The notes: a model not told the origin generated them from the letters alone. A stretch of DNA of 64,000 bases from Paraburkholderia sp. BL21I4N1 (GCF_002973525.1 NZ_PVEN01000026.1:1-64000); one strand, 5' to 3'; positions 33,085 to 42,045 are shown, numbered from the stretch's first letter. Numbers and translations: made by a program.

Positions 33085-34620
33085 ATGGTGGGAACCTTGA
33101 ACAATAAAAGGAGCGAACCTTCGCCGCTGGCAGGCAGTGGCCGCGTGTGGCCGTGGCTGACCACGCCGCTCGCCATCGTCTCAGGTGGCGCTCTCATTGC
33201 CCTCATCATGGTGGGCCTGTGTGCCGCCTCGCTATATCAGGGGCGGCTCGATGCGATGACGCGTGCACGGGAGACTTCACGCAATCTCGCCCTGCTTGCC
33301 GAGCGCGACATCGAGCGCAATTTCGAGCTGTACGCGCTGTCGCTGCAGGCAGTGGTCGACGGGATGAGCGAGCCCAACGTGCTGGCACTGCCACCCGATC
33401 TGCGGCGCCAGGTGCTGTTCGATCGCGCGACCACCGCGAAATATCTGGGCGCCATGCTGGTACTGGATGCCGCCGGCAATATCGTGATCGACTCCGCAGG
33501 CGACGTCCCAAGGAAGGGTAACTTCGCTGATCGCCAGTATTTCAGGGTGCAGCGCGACCATTCCGACGCCGGTCTTTTTATCAGCGATCCCTACGTATCC
33601 CGGTTGCGTGGCGGCTCGCCCAGCATCGCGCTAAGCCGCCGGCTCTCGCACCCCGACGGTTCGTTTGCCGGCGTGGCGCTGATCGCCATCAATCTCGAGT
33701 ATTTCCATACGCTGTTTGCGGGCCTGTCGCTCGGGCCGCACGGGGCGGTGTCGCTGATTGGCAAAAACGGCAGGATGATCATGCGCCAGCCGTACGCCGA
33801 TCATGTGGCCGGACGCGACATCAGCCAGGCCAGTACCTTCCGGCAGTTTGTCCGCGCGCCGGACGGCAGTTTTGCCGATACCTCGTCAATCGACGGGATG
33901 CACCGGCTTTACTACTTCAGGAATTTTCCCGATCTGCCGCTGATCATCATGGTTGCTGAGGCGGAGCCGGACATTTACGCCGCGTGGCGCCGGCGCGCGC
34001 TGACGATCGGCTCACTGATTGTGGCCTCCGGCCTCGGATTTGTCACGGTGTCGGTTCTGCTGTCGATGCAGTTGCGCCGGCGCATGCGTGCCGAGTCGGA
34101 ACTGCAACTGCTGGCTCGCACGGATGGCCTGACCGGGCTGAACAACCGCCGTACGCTCGGCGAAATCCTTGATCAGGAATGGCGCCATGCACGCCGTACC
34201 CGCAGCATGTTTTCGTTGCTGTTCGTCGATATCGACCGCTTCAAGGTTTACAACGACACCTATGGGCATCAGGCTGGCGATGATGCGCTGGCCGCCGTCG
34301 CGCGGTGCATCGGCGCCAATATCCGGCGACCAGGCGACAGCGCGGCGCGCTATGGCGGCGAAGAGTTCGTCGTGGTGCTGCCCGATACCCCGCCTGACGG
34401 GGCATCCCTGGTTGCCGAGACGATCCGTGCGGCGATCGCGGAACTCGGCATCGAGCACGCGGGCAGTGAATACGGGCGTGTCACCGCCAGCATCGGAACG
34501 GCCAGCTGGGACCCGGAACGCGGCGGCGACGTGAGCGCCGTCATTCAGGCCGCCGATGAGGCCCTCTACAACGCCAAGGCGAGCGGCCGGAACTGCGTCG
34601 CGCTGTTTCATCGGGCTTGA
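33085..34620 (+). CDS. Membrane-bound diguanylate cyclase (GGDEF), 5' end split by IS66
   Basis: This makes c-di-GMP from two GTP. There are two membrane helices flanking a periplasmic Cache-like sensor (YFRVQRDHSDAGLFISDPY, GVALIAINLEYF), then GGDEF with RYGGEEF and an upstream RPGD inhibitory site, so it is likely active and feedback-inhibited. Before the IS66 insertion the frame probably began at GTG 30342 (GGAG six bases upstream) and read MEGQVKRALKHNEAF after collapsing the GGTAAAAC duplication. Expression must now come from ATG 33085, another internal start, or GTG 32926 inside the IS end, which is in frame. A decayed paralogue lies at 27.2-28.0 kb. Confidence 0.85.
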   Translation: MVGTLNNKRSEPSPLAGSGRVWPWLTTPLAIVSGGALIALIMVGLCAASLYQGRLDAMTRARETSRNLALLAERDIERNFELYALSLQAVVDGMSEPNVLALPPDLRRQVLFDRATTAKYLGAMLVLDAAGNIVIDSAGDVPRKGNFADRQYFRVQRDHSDAGLFISDPYVSRLRGGSPSIALSRRLSHPDGSFAGVALIAINLEYFHTLFAGLSLGPHGAVSLIGKNGRMIMRQPYADHVAGRDISQASTFRQFVRAPDGSFADTSSIDGMHRLYYFRNFPDLPLIIMVAEAEPDIYAAWRRRALTIGSLIVASGLGFVTVSVLLSMQLRRRMRAESELQLLARTDGLTGLNNRRTLGEILDQEWRHARRTRSMFSLLFVDIDRFKVYNDTYGHQAGDDALAAVARCIGANIRRPGDSAARYGGEEFVVVLPDTPPDGASLVAETIRAAIAELGIEHAGSEYGRVTASIGTASWDPERGGDVSAVIQAADEALYNAKASGRNCVALFHRA

Positions 34621-34719
34621 TGCACCGCCGTCCCAGTCAGCCCTGGAAGCCGCTCGGCCTTTCCGCGACAGATAGCGGATGCGAACGGTGAGATGGCGAG
34701 ACTCTGGAGAATATTTCAC

Positions 34720-34905
34720 TTAACGCGCTACCCCGTCGTCCGCTCGCAAGGTAGCGCGGCCGGCCGTGTGTCCGCGATCGGAGAAACGGGACGCCATGAC
34801 CTCGACGGCGCCCCGCTCGACGAAACAGCCCTCTTCGCGGAGAAAATCGACGTAGCGGCAAACTGGCTTGCACTGACTGGCACGCTGGCGTCTGTGACTG
34901 TCCAT
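34720..34905 (-). CDS. Small hypothetical protein (61 residues)
   Basis: Minus-strand ATG 34905 lies 12 bases from a strong AAGGAGG. The frame has clear GC3 bias (RYVDFLREEGCFVERGAVEV...MASRFSDRGHTAGR) and is mixed-charge, soluble and Arg-rich. An ATG at 34910 with better spacing opens a different frame of 60 codons with poorer codon use, so either the start is the distal ATG or one frameshift separates the two. No family recognised. Confidence 0.4.
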   Translation of the reverse strand: MDSHRRQRASQCKPVCRYVDFLREEGCFVERGAVEVMASRFSDRGHTAGRATLRADDGVAR

Positions 34906-35049
34906 GCCATACAGCTGCCTCCTTCTCACGTCAGGAGCTCTCGGGCTCCCGCTCATCGGCGGCAAAGCAGACTCTATCGCGGACTGCCACTACCAGTATG
35001 GAACCTGGGCGACCCAATAGTGATTCCGACTGTCAAAGGAGCAAAGAAA

Positions 35050-35265
35050 ATGCCCATCCAAACCGAGAACGCATGCAAGGGCACTGTGGATATTCGCCAA
35101 TACCGTGCCACGGGCAGCCCTTCGTTTGTTGCCGCTCGCCGACATTCTCAGGCGGCCATTCGAGCGTCCGTTCAATCCAGAGTCTCTGGTGCGGCAGAAT
35201 GCGGGGACGTACTGTTTCAGTTGCGTGTGTGCGGAGGGATGACTAATGAGCGACAGTCAGAGTAA
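35050..35265 (+). CDS. Small hypothetical protein, first gene of a two-gene operon
   Basis: The 71-residue protein starts at ATG 35050 behind AAAGGAG. It is basic, with no signal peptide or membrane helix (MPIQTENACKGTVDIRQYR...). The stop lies 20 bp inside the following XRE gene, so the two are translationally coupled. I do not recognise it. The layout (small basic protein, then an HTH protein) resembles toxin-antitoxin modules, but the protein matches no toxin family I know. Confidence 0.55.
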   Translation: MPIQTENACKGTVDIRQYRATGSPSFVAARRHSQAAIRASVQSRVSGAAECGDVLFQLRVCGGMTNERQSE

Positions 35266-35710
35266 TGAGAAGACACCCTGGTTCCCTTCCACAATCAAGC
35301 CCGTCCGCAAAGGCTTTTATGAGAGTCACTGGTTGATCGGATCGAACAGTAGATTGCGCTATTGGGATGGAGAACTGTGGCTCGAAGATGGGCAAGCCTG
35401 CGGCAAAAAGGACTACACGTGGCGCGGTCTTGCTCACCCTGACCAGGATCAGGTCGACGACCGCGTCGCCACTCATATCGCCAGGCGCCGACCGATTCCG
35501 CATGAGGTCGTGAACGCGACCACGGACGGCATAACTCCGACTCGAGCATGGCGACAGTACCTTGGGCTCAAGCAAGCTGAAGTCGCTGCGCGCATGGGCA
35601 TCAGTCAACCAGACTACTCGCAATACGAAGCGAAAGTGCACCTGAGCGAGTCTTCGCGCGAAAAGATTGGGGCCGCACTCGGTATCACAGCTGATCAACT
35701 GGACTTTTGA
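35246..35710 (+). CDS. Two-domain protein with C-terminal XRE-type HTH
   Basis: The 154-residue protein has an N-terminal domain with WFPSTIKPVRKGFYES and YWDGELW, the WY-rich pattern of small phage/plasmid-borne domains. The C-terminus is an XRE helix-turn-helix (WRQYLGLKQAEVAARMGISQ then PDYSQYE) typical of antitoxins and phage repressors. It is coupled to the upstream gene by a 20-bp overlap. A role in repressing its own operon is likely by analogy; the N-terminal domain could bind the partner or a ligand. Confidence 0.65.
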   Translation: MSDSQSNEKTPWFPSTIKPVRKGFYESHWLIGSNSRLRYWDGELWLEDGQACGKKDYTWRGLAHPDQDQVDDRVATHIARRRPIPHEVVNATTDGITPTRAWRQYLGLKQAEVAARMGISQPDYSQYEAKVHLSESSREKIGAALGITADQLDF

Positions 35711-36438
35711 CCAACGGGGAACGGCAAGTCACTGCAGATTTTTCGAGAGCTGTCCGCGCTATATATCTGGGCCATTTTCTGCAAGATGTCTGGCAAAAGG
35801 GCTCTGTCGCGGTAAGAGCTTTGGAAAAGGCCGTTTTTACGTGATGCGGATTGCTTACGTTGCCAAGGAGTAGGATTGTTCAGCGGCGTCTTGCCGGTGG
35901 CGCCGCTTTTCATTTGCCCTTTTACGTTCATGTGCATGATCTCGACACCGGCGAGAATGATACGCGCGCAACGAAAATTCTTGAAGCCCGTCATCGGTCG
36001 GGTGCGGCGTTTGATGGCGCGGTGGTCCTGCTCCACAATGTTGTTTAGATACTTGTTCTGCCGAATTTTGATCGGTTTTTCACGTTCAGCGTTAAGAGCC
36101 TGCAGCGCGGCCAGATTCGACCCACTTTTATCGATCGTCACGATCTCCGGCTCGCCGTTCTGGGCAATTGCCTTTTCGAAGTAGCGTCGGGCCGCCGCCT
36201 TGTCCACAGCGCGGCACAGATATCGCCATTCACCGTTGGCCCTGATGTGGGTTTCGTCCATCATCCCGCTCTTGCCGACGGTCCGTTTGAACCGCCGGAA
36301 CGCTTTTTCCATGACCGGCAACAGCTTGAGTGCCCATCGGTGCACGGTTGAATGTTCGACTGCGATCCCGTGCTCAAGCACCATTTCTTCGAGATGCCGA
36401 AGGCTCAGCGCGTATGCGACTTACCACCGAACGCATAG
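35695..36438 (-). pseudogene. IS6-family (IS26-like) transposase remnant
   Basis: The minus-strand frame shows IS6-type features: VEHSTVHRWALKLLPVMEK, then the DDE signatures DETHIRANGEWRYL, VTIDKSGSN, and NIVEQDHRAIKRRTRPM. Three defects mark it as dead. The N-terminus is cut at about 36438, a TAA replaces the Tyr of the VRWY motif just upstream of ATG 36384, and about 17 residues between WRYLCRAVDK and the FEKAI helix are deleted. The IS end near 35800 (GGCTCTGTCGC) resembles the IS6 terminal repeat; the frame runs past it. Its 3' end overlaps the XRE gene tail. Confidence 0.8.
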
Positions 36439-36501
36439 CCTATACGTAGCCTAGGTGGATTCTTGGTTTAAAAGAAAATGGCTGAAAAACGCCGAAATCC
36501 T

Positions 36502-36587
36502 TGGTGGGCCGGGTCGGAGTCGAACCGACGATGTCCTTTCGGAGGCGGATTACGAGTCCGGTGCTATGCAAACTGAGCTAACGGCCC
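36502..36587 (-). tRNA. tRNA-like gene, anticodon CGT (Thr), with long variable arm
   Basis: The minus strand folds as a tRNA of 86 nt including an encoded CCA. Acceptor GGGCCG/CGGCCC has discriminator A. D-arm is GCT/AGC. Anticodon loop CTCGTAA gives CGT, with T33 and A37. T-arm is GTCGG-TTCGACT-CCGAC. Between the anticodon and T arms is an extra hairpin TCC-GAAA-GGA, i.e. a class II-type long variable arm, which normal tRNA-Thr lacks. The seventh acceptor pair and the base of the anticodon stem are mismatched. It may be a divergent or decaying tRNA. It sits exactly at the border between accessory and chromosomal DNA. Confidence 0.7.
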
Positions 36588-36649
36588 ATCAGTCCGCTCG
36601 CGCCCCGGAAGCTGCATACCGCCTGCCTTACGACAGTATCGCTAGCCGA

Positions 36650-36760
36650 ATCAATATTACGGCCCGGCGACTGCGCCGGCCCCAGTTTCGGCACAGTAAC
36701 CGTCAGCACGCCGTTCTCGAACTTTGCCAGCGTGCGGCGCCCCCGTTCCGAAGCATGGGT
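36650..36760 (-). pseudogene. Possible Hsp20 C-terminal remnant
   Basis: On the minus strand, TLAKFENGVLTVTVPK resembles the C-terminal beta strands of small heat-shock proteins (pattern A-x-F-x-N-G-V-L-x-V-x-V-P-K). Upstream and downstream sequence does not continue the fold, so this is a fragment. The rest of 36588-37164 contains no gene I can support. Confidence 0.35.
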
Positions 36761-37164
36761 ATCGTACGCATGAAGGTCCGGCACGCGCGCTCAAGGCGGC
36801 AACAACCATCCTCTTCACATCCTGCTTTTTTTCGCCGCGCTACACGACCGCCCCATCCTCGGCGCTCACGCTCGGGCGTCTGTCCACTGCTGACGCTTTA
36901 GCCAGCGCGCGAAGCCTGGGCGTAGGTTCCAGCGTAGGTTTTGCAATGGAAGCCTGTGAGCTAAAGGGTTGACGTTGTTCTGCGAGCATCGGGTGATGGC
37001 CGGGAGCCGGCGCACTTGGGTTTCGCCACGGTTGGAGAAGGCCGGCGTATTGTATTACGCGTGACGCGGCGATGCGCCAATTGGCGCGCCGACCTGCTAA
37101 CCTGATCACCCTGGCCGCGCGCCGACGATTGCCGAACCCGCCTCGTCCCTCCACTGAACTGCCG

Positions 37165-38724
37165 ATGCCGCCACTGCTTCGCCGCCTACTGCTGCTGTTC
37201 CACGCGCTGCGCTACGGCGCGCGTCTGATCTGGCTGGCCGCGCCTCCCGACCACAAACTGCACTGGATGATCCAGCTGGTCGGCCGCGTGCAGGCGTCCG
37301 GCCGCAGCGGCGCGAGTCTGCACGGCGTGCTGCCGGCGCTCGGGCCGCTCGCCAGCCGCTTTGCACAAACGCTCGCCGAACGGCCCGAACTCGCCACGGG
37401 CACGTTGCACGACGCGATCGACGCCATCGATCACATGGAAGCCCCGCTGCCGCCGCAAGAATCCGAAGCGGCGCTGGCGCGCGCATTCGGCCGGCCGCTC
37501 GCCACGCTGTTTAGCGCTGTCGATCTCACGCCGGTGCGCGGCGGTTTCGCCGAGCAAACGCATCTGGCACGGCTGCTCGTGCCGGTCAACGGTCATAGCG
37601 AAGTGGCGATCAAGCTGGTGCGCGCCGACCAGTTGCAGCAGATCGGCGACGAACTCGCGCTGCTGCGCTGGGTGGCGCGCTGGATGGAAAAACTCTCCCG
37701 CCGCGCACGCCACCTGCAATTGCGCGCACTCGCGCAGAGCTTCACCGACGACATCCAGCGCCGCTTCGATCTGCGCGCCGAAGCCGCCAACCTGAGCCAG
37801 ACCGGCCATCATTTCGACGGCGACAAACGCATCGTCGTGCCGGACGTGATCTGGGATCTGTGTACGAATCACACGCTCACCATGCAGCGCATCAGCACCT
37901 TGGCGGCGAACGATCTGCCGGGGCTGCACGCGCATCGTGTCAAGCTGGCGCCGCTCGCCGCGCATATCGTCGAGGTCGTGACCGAGCAAGCCTTCGAGCA
38001 TGGCTTTTTCCACGCCACGCTCGACTCGCGGCGGGTGCGCGTGAGCATCGAGCCGGACACGCTGGGGCGCCTCGTGCTGGCGGAATTTTCGATCATGTCG
38101 AGTCTGTCGACCGGCGAGCGCGAGTTCTTCGTGCATGGCGCGAGCGCACTGTTCGACCAGGATTACGGACGCCTTGCCGCGATGCATCGCGATGCCGGGC
38201 ACGTGCCGCACGACACGCGCGCGGAAATGCTCGAAGCCGAATTGCGCACGCGCGCCGAGGCGCACTTCGCGGCGGCGCCGGAAGACCGCTCGGCGGGGTC
38301 GCTATTTCATCATCTGCTGCATGCGGTGCATCCGTTCGAAGGCGCGGTGCCGGGGCGGCTCGCCACCGCGCAACGATCGTTCCAGCAGGCGGAAATGCTG
38401 GCGCGCGCGCTGCATCCTGGCGTCGATACGTGGAATATCACGCGGGGCGTGCTGGCGGAGATCGCGCGGCGCGATCTCGATCATCGCGGCTGGATCAAGC
38501 GTCTGTCGCGCGAATTGCCGCATCTCGCGCATATGCTGCCGCGCGTGCCGCAACTGGCGGTGCGTTATCTGCAGCATGAGCACGACCGCGCACGGACGCC
38601 GCGGCAGAGCGCTCAACTGATGGCGGATATCGGTCGCGAATATCGGCGCACGCGGGTGTTGCTGTGGGCTTGCGCGGTGTGCGGCGGGGTGTTGGGGGCG
38701 GGAACGGTTTTGTTGATGTGGTGA
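37165..38724 (+). CDS. UbiB/AarF-like protein lacking kinase catalytic residues
   Basis: About 519 residues in the UbiB (ABC1/ADCK) fold, atypical protein kinases or ATPases of quinone metabolism. Family landmarks are recognisable but altered: the KxGQ region reads LGPLASRFAQTLAER (37340-37385), the Ala-rich loop reads PVRGGFAEQTHLARL, and the ATP-site Lys is kept in VAIKLVR. The catalytic loop reads GFFHATLDSRR (38002-38034) instead of an H-A-D-x-H-x-G-N form, and the metal-binding DFG is EFS. A C-terminal membrane helix (LLWACAVCGGVLGAG) is kept. It is probably a pseudokinase. An in-frame ATG at 37072 is an alternative start; neither has a clear ribosome site. Confidence 0.75.
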   Translation: MPPLLRRLLLLFHALRYGARLIWLAAPPDHKLHWMIQLVGRVQASGRSGASLHGVLPALGPLASRFAQTLAERPELATGTLHDAIDAIDHMEAPLPPQESEAALARAFGRPLATLFSAVDLTPVRGGFAEQTHLARLLVPVNGHSEVAIKLVRADQLQQIGDELALLRWVARWMEKLSRRARHLQLRALAQSFTDDIQRRFDLRAEAANLSQTGHHFDGDKRIVVPDVIWDLCTNHTLTMQRISTLAANDLPGLHAHRVKLAPLAAHIVEVVTEQAFEHGFFHATLDSRRVRVSIEPDTLGRLVLAEFSIMSSLSTGEREFFVHGASALFDQDYGRLAAMHRDAGHVPHDTRAEMLEAELRTRAEAHFAAAPEDRSAGSLFHHLLHAVHPFEGAVPGRLATAQRSFQQAEMLARALHPGVDTWNITRGVLAEIARRDLDHRGWIKRLSRELPHLAHMLPRVPQLAVRYLQHEHDRARTPRQSAQLMADIGREYRRTRVLLWACAVCGGVLGAGTVLLMW

Positions 38725-38885
38725 GATGGGGGCATGCGAGGCGGGTGCGGGTGCGGGATGTGAGGCAGACGTGGGCGCTTGGGTCTATGCCCACCTGTAA
38801 CGCCTACACCCATCATTGCAGCTTCGAACAAGACACGCGTCGTGTACCTCGACAAGATGGCGGCTTTTCCACATCTCCTTTTCCG

Positions 38886-39758
38886 ATGCTCGCTTCGTCA
38901 ATCGCCGCCCTGTTCGTCGTGTTGTGGTCGACCGGTTTCGTGGTCGCCCGCGCGATTACGCCCTACGCCGATCCCAACTTGTTTCTACTCGCCCGCTTCG
39001 GCGGCACGGCGCTGATCTTCGCGCTCGTCGCGCTCGGGGCGCGCGCCACATGGCCGCGCGGGCGCGACCTCGGCAAGCATCTGCTGGCGGGCGCGCTGCT
39101 GCAAGGCGTCTATCTCGGCGCCGGCTACTGGGCCGTGGCACAAGGACTGAGCGCCGGCGTAATGGCCTTGCTCGGCGCGCTGCAGCCGCTCGCCACCGCC
39201 GCCGTCGCGGCGCCGTTGTTCGGCGAGCGCCTGTCGCGCCGTGGCTGGACCGGCATGGCGCTCGGTCTGGCCGGCGTCGCGCTGGTGCTCGAACCGAAGC
39301 TGGCATCCGCCGCCGTGCCCGCGGCGCATGGCAACGCCCCGTCATGGCTGGTGGTATTGATTTCAGTGGTCGCGGTCGGCGCGATTACAGCGGGTACGTT
39401 GTTTCAGAAGACGTCGCTGGCCAAGGCCGATATCCGCAGCGCGAGCGCCGTGCAGAATTTCGGCGCGGCGCTCGTTGCGGGTTTGCTTGCGCTCGGACTG
39501 GGTGAGCATCGCTGGATCGCCTCGACGACGTTGTGGGCGTCGTTGGCGTGGGGCATCGTGATGCTGTCCGGCATCGGCGTCACGTTGCTGGTGTGGATGG
39601 TCAGACGCGGAGACGCGGCGCGCGCCACCGCGTTGATGTTTCTCGCCCCGCCGCTCGCCGCGCTCGAAGGCTATATCGGCTTCGGCGAAACGTTGCTGCC
39701 GGTGCAGATCGCGGGGTTCGGCGTCGCGTTGGTGGGGGTATTGCTGGCGCGCTCGTGA
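38886..39758 (+). CDS. EamA/DMT-family transporter
   Basis: The 290-residue inner-membrane protein has ten helices in two EamA repeats, each ending in a Gly-rich helix pair (LLGALQPLATAAVAAPLFGE in the first; ATALMFLAPPLAALEGYIGF in the second). It starts at ATG 38886 with SIAALFVVLWSTGFVVARA, the usual DMT beginning; the longer frame upstream is out of character. It is probably a drug or metabolite exporter; substrate unknown. It follows the UbiB-like gene by 161 bp. Confidence 0.85.
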   Translation: MLASSIAALFVVLWSTGFVVARAITPYADPNLFLLARFGGTALIFALVALGARATWPRGRDLGKHLLAGALLQGVYLGAGYWAVAQGLSAGVMALLGALQPLATAAVAAPLFGERLSRRGWTGMALGLAGVALVLEPKLASAAVPAAHGNAPSWLVVLISVVAVGAITAGTLFQKTSLAKADIRSASAVQNFGAALVAGLLALGLGEHRWIASTTLWASLAWGIVMLSGIGVTLLVWMVRRGDAARATALMFLAPPLAALEGYIGFGETLLPVQIAGFGVALVGVLLARS

Positions 39759-39803
39759 GCGCTGGGCCGCGAGGGCGCTCGTGGCCTGAAAAGATGCGGC
39801 GAA

Positions 39804-40892
39804 TCAATCCGCCGTGTCCGCCGCGGCCGGCACTTTCGCGCGCGCCTTGCCGCCCGGCAGCGGCGACCACGCCGGGCGGCTCTTACGCCCGGAGTCCACC
39901 ACGACGATGTAGCGGCCTGCCCACGGCGTGACCTGACGATCGCTCTTTAACACCCACAGCGATTTGCCCGATTCGACCAACGCGACATAGTCGGCATCCA
40001 GAATGCCGTAGTGATCGAGAAAGGTATTCAACGTCGCGGGAATCCGCACGCAGCCCTTCGAGTGACGAATGCCGAGCACCTGCTCGAGGCGGTCGGGATC
40101 GGTGGCGTGCATCTGGAAGCGCATCTGCGAAATGCCGCCCTTGCCCCAGCCTCGTTCGCCTTGCGCCCAGCCAAGGTCGAAGATACGCATGTCGCGCTTG
40201 CCATAGCCGCGGATATGGTTTTCGTTCTGCGTACCCTCGGAACGGAAATCCATATTGGCCGGCGTATGTTCGAATACACCGAGCGGCGTAATGAAGTGGT
40301 CGTATTCGCCAGGCCGGCCGGTGGAAACCGGCGACGCGCCGATCATCTGCCAGGCGTCGGCCGGTGCGGCGCGGAAGTAGATGAACAGCGCCTGCACGTT
40401 GGCGTTGCGATCGACCATCACGACGTATTGGCCCGAGAGATTACCCAGCGCGTGTTCGGCGAGCGCCGATTGCAGGCGCTCGGCGTAGACGCGCTGTTCG
40501 GCGGCCGGGACTTTCAACCGGCGCGTGACGTCTTTCGCGAACATGTCACGCAGCAGTAACGCGCGATGCGGGTCGACGACGCCGGCCGCGTCGGGTACGG
40601 CGACGGTGGATGCGGTGGATGCAGCGGCAGGCATCGAGCGGTTCGTGGCAAGAGACGCCGAAGCTGGCGCCGATGACGAGGCCTCTCTCGAAGCCGTAGC
40701 CGCAGCAGAAGCCCCCTCCGACTTCGACGCCGCCGCAGACGGCGCAGCGGAAGCAGACGCCGCCACAGGCTGCGCCGCCACCGCAACGCCACACGACAGC
40801 GCACACAACACCGCCCCAACCGCACGCGTCAGACGACCGAGACAACGACCCGCGCCACTCGCGCGCGAAACAGAAAAGAAAACCAGCATACC
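39804..40892 (-). CDS. L,D-transpeptidase (YkuD family)
   Basis: This periplasmic enzyme forms 3-3 cross-links or attaches lipoproteins to peptidoglycan. After a signal peptide comes an Ala/Ser-rich linker of about 80 residues (an envelope-spanning or disordered spacer), then the YkuD domain with HATDPDRLEQVLG and SKGCVRI, the catalytic His and Cys motif. The C-terminal tail is Lys/Ala-rich. I chose ATG 40892 (weak AAGAAG upstream); ATGs at 40979 and 40886 are alternatives. It is a single gene convergent with the EamA gene. Confidence 0.85.
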   Translation of the reverse strand, partial: GMLVFFSVSRASGAGRCLGRLTRAVGAVLCALSCGVAVAAQPVAASASAAPSAAASKSEGASAAATASREASSSAPASASLATNRSMPAAASTASTVAVPDAAGVVDPHRALLLRDMFAKDVTRRLKVPAAEQRVYAERLQSALAEHALGNLSGQYVVMVDRNANVQALFIYFRAAPADAWQMIGASPVSTGRPGEYDHFITPLGVFEHTPANMDFRSEGTQNENHIRGYGKRDMRIFDLGWAQGERGWGKGGISQMRFQMHATDPDRLEQVLGIRHSKGCVRIPATLNTFLDHYGILDADYVALVESGKSLWVLKSDRQVTPWAGRYIVVVDSGRKSRPAWSPLPGGKARAKVPAAADTAD

Positions 40893-41172
40893 CATCACTT
40901 CTTTTACATCGTGCCGACACGCCGTCGATACGGAGGTCAGGCGATCGGAAACAGGCTGGCCAGGCCGATTGGAGTAGTTCATCGCGTGTTTGAGCAAACC
41001 TGATTATTATTGACAGCTCGCCGGCTCATGCGGCGCTCGGAACGAGAATGTTACTTAGCGCATTGCGATCTGTCGATCATGTCTCGCGGGCCGGCCCGCC
41101 ATCCACATTCACCGGCGCGCCAGCGCCAACGCTTCAACATTGCGCAAGCGCGCGAGGGAGCAGCAAAGAATC

Positions 41173-42045
41173 ATGACGCAACAGGATCCAGTCGCACGTC
41201 AAGCCGGCATTGCCGCGGAAATGCACATGGGCGCCGGGTTCGACGCCGCGCAGGAGATCGAGCGCCGGGTCGCTTTTCTGGCGAACTATCTGCGCGGCAG
41301 CAGCCTGAAGACTTACGTGCTCGGTATCAGCGGCGGCGTCGACTCGACCACGGCGGGACGGCTCGCGCAACTCGCCGTCGAGCGGCTGCGCGCCGAGCAT
41401 TACGACGCGCGCTTCGTTGCGGTTCGCCTGCCCTACGGCACGCAAAAAGACGAAGCCGATGCACAGCAGGCGCTGCGCTTTATCCGCGCCGATGAAAATC
41501 TCACCATCGACATCAAGCCCGCCGCCGACGCCATGCTGGCCGCGCTGCATCAAAGCGGCGTACCGTTCGCGGACGATTCGCAACAGGATTTCGTGCACGG
41601 TAATATCAAGGCGCGGCAGCGCATGATCGCGCAATACGCGGTGGCCAGCTCACGTGCGGGCGTGGTGATCGGCACGGATCACGCGGCCGAATCGCTCATG
41701 GGTTTCTTCACCAAGTTCGGCGACGGCGGCGCCGACGTGCTGCCGCTCGCCGGCCTGAACAAGCGTCGCGTGCGCGCGGTGGCCAAAGCGCTGGGCGCCC
41801 CCGAGGCGTTAGCGCACAAAGTGCCGACCGCCGACCTCGAAATGTTGCGTCCGCAACGACCCGATGAAGACGCCTACGGCATCCCGTACGACGACATCGA
41901 CGATTTTCTGGAAGGCAAGCCCGTGAGCGATGAAGCGCGTCGCGTCATCTTGCGCTTCTACGAGGCTACGCGTCACAAGCGGGCGTTGCCGTATACGCCG
42001 TTCGACTGGCCGGTGGCGGTGTCGGTCTCGGCAAAAGGGAAATGA
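41173..42045 (+). CDS. nadE: NH3-dependent NAD+ synthetase
   Basis: It converts nicotinate adenine dinucleotide, ATP and ammonia to NAD+. The 290-residue length fits the short, ammonia-dependent form without a glutaminase domain. The PP-loop SGGVDST lies near residue 55, with GTDHAAESLMGFFTKFGDGG and KVPTADLE further on. GGGAGCAG precedes ATG 41173. It is a single gene, cytoplasmic and probably essential unless a second copy exists. Confidence 0.95.
   Translation: MTQQDPVARQAGIAAEMHMGAGFDAAQEIERRVAFLANYLRGSSLKTYVLGISGGVDSTTAGRLAQLAVERLRAEHYDARFVAVRLPYGTQKDEADAQQALRFIRADENLTIDIKPAADAMLAALHQSGVPFADDSQQDFVHGNIKARQRMIAQYAVASSRAGVVIGTDHAAESLMGFFTKFGDGGADVLPLAGLNKRRVRAVAKALGAPEALAHKVPTADLEMLRPQRPDEDAYGIPYDDIDDFLEGKPVSDEARRVILRFYEATRHKRALPYTPFDWPVAVSVSAKGK

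Noticed and set aside
35050..35710. Calling the two-gene unit a known toxin-antitoxin family
   Set aside because: The HTH fits an antitoxin, but the partner has no toxin-family signature that I can see.
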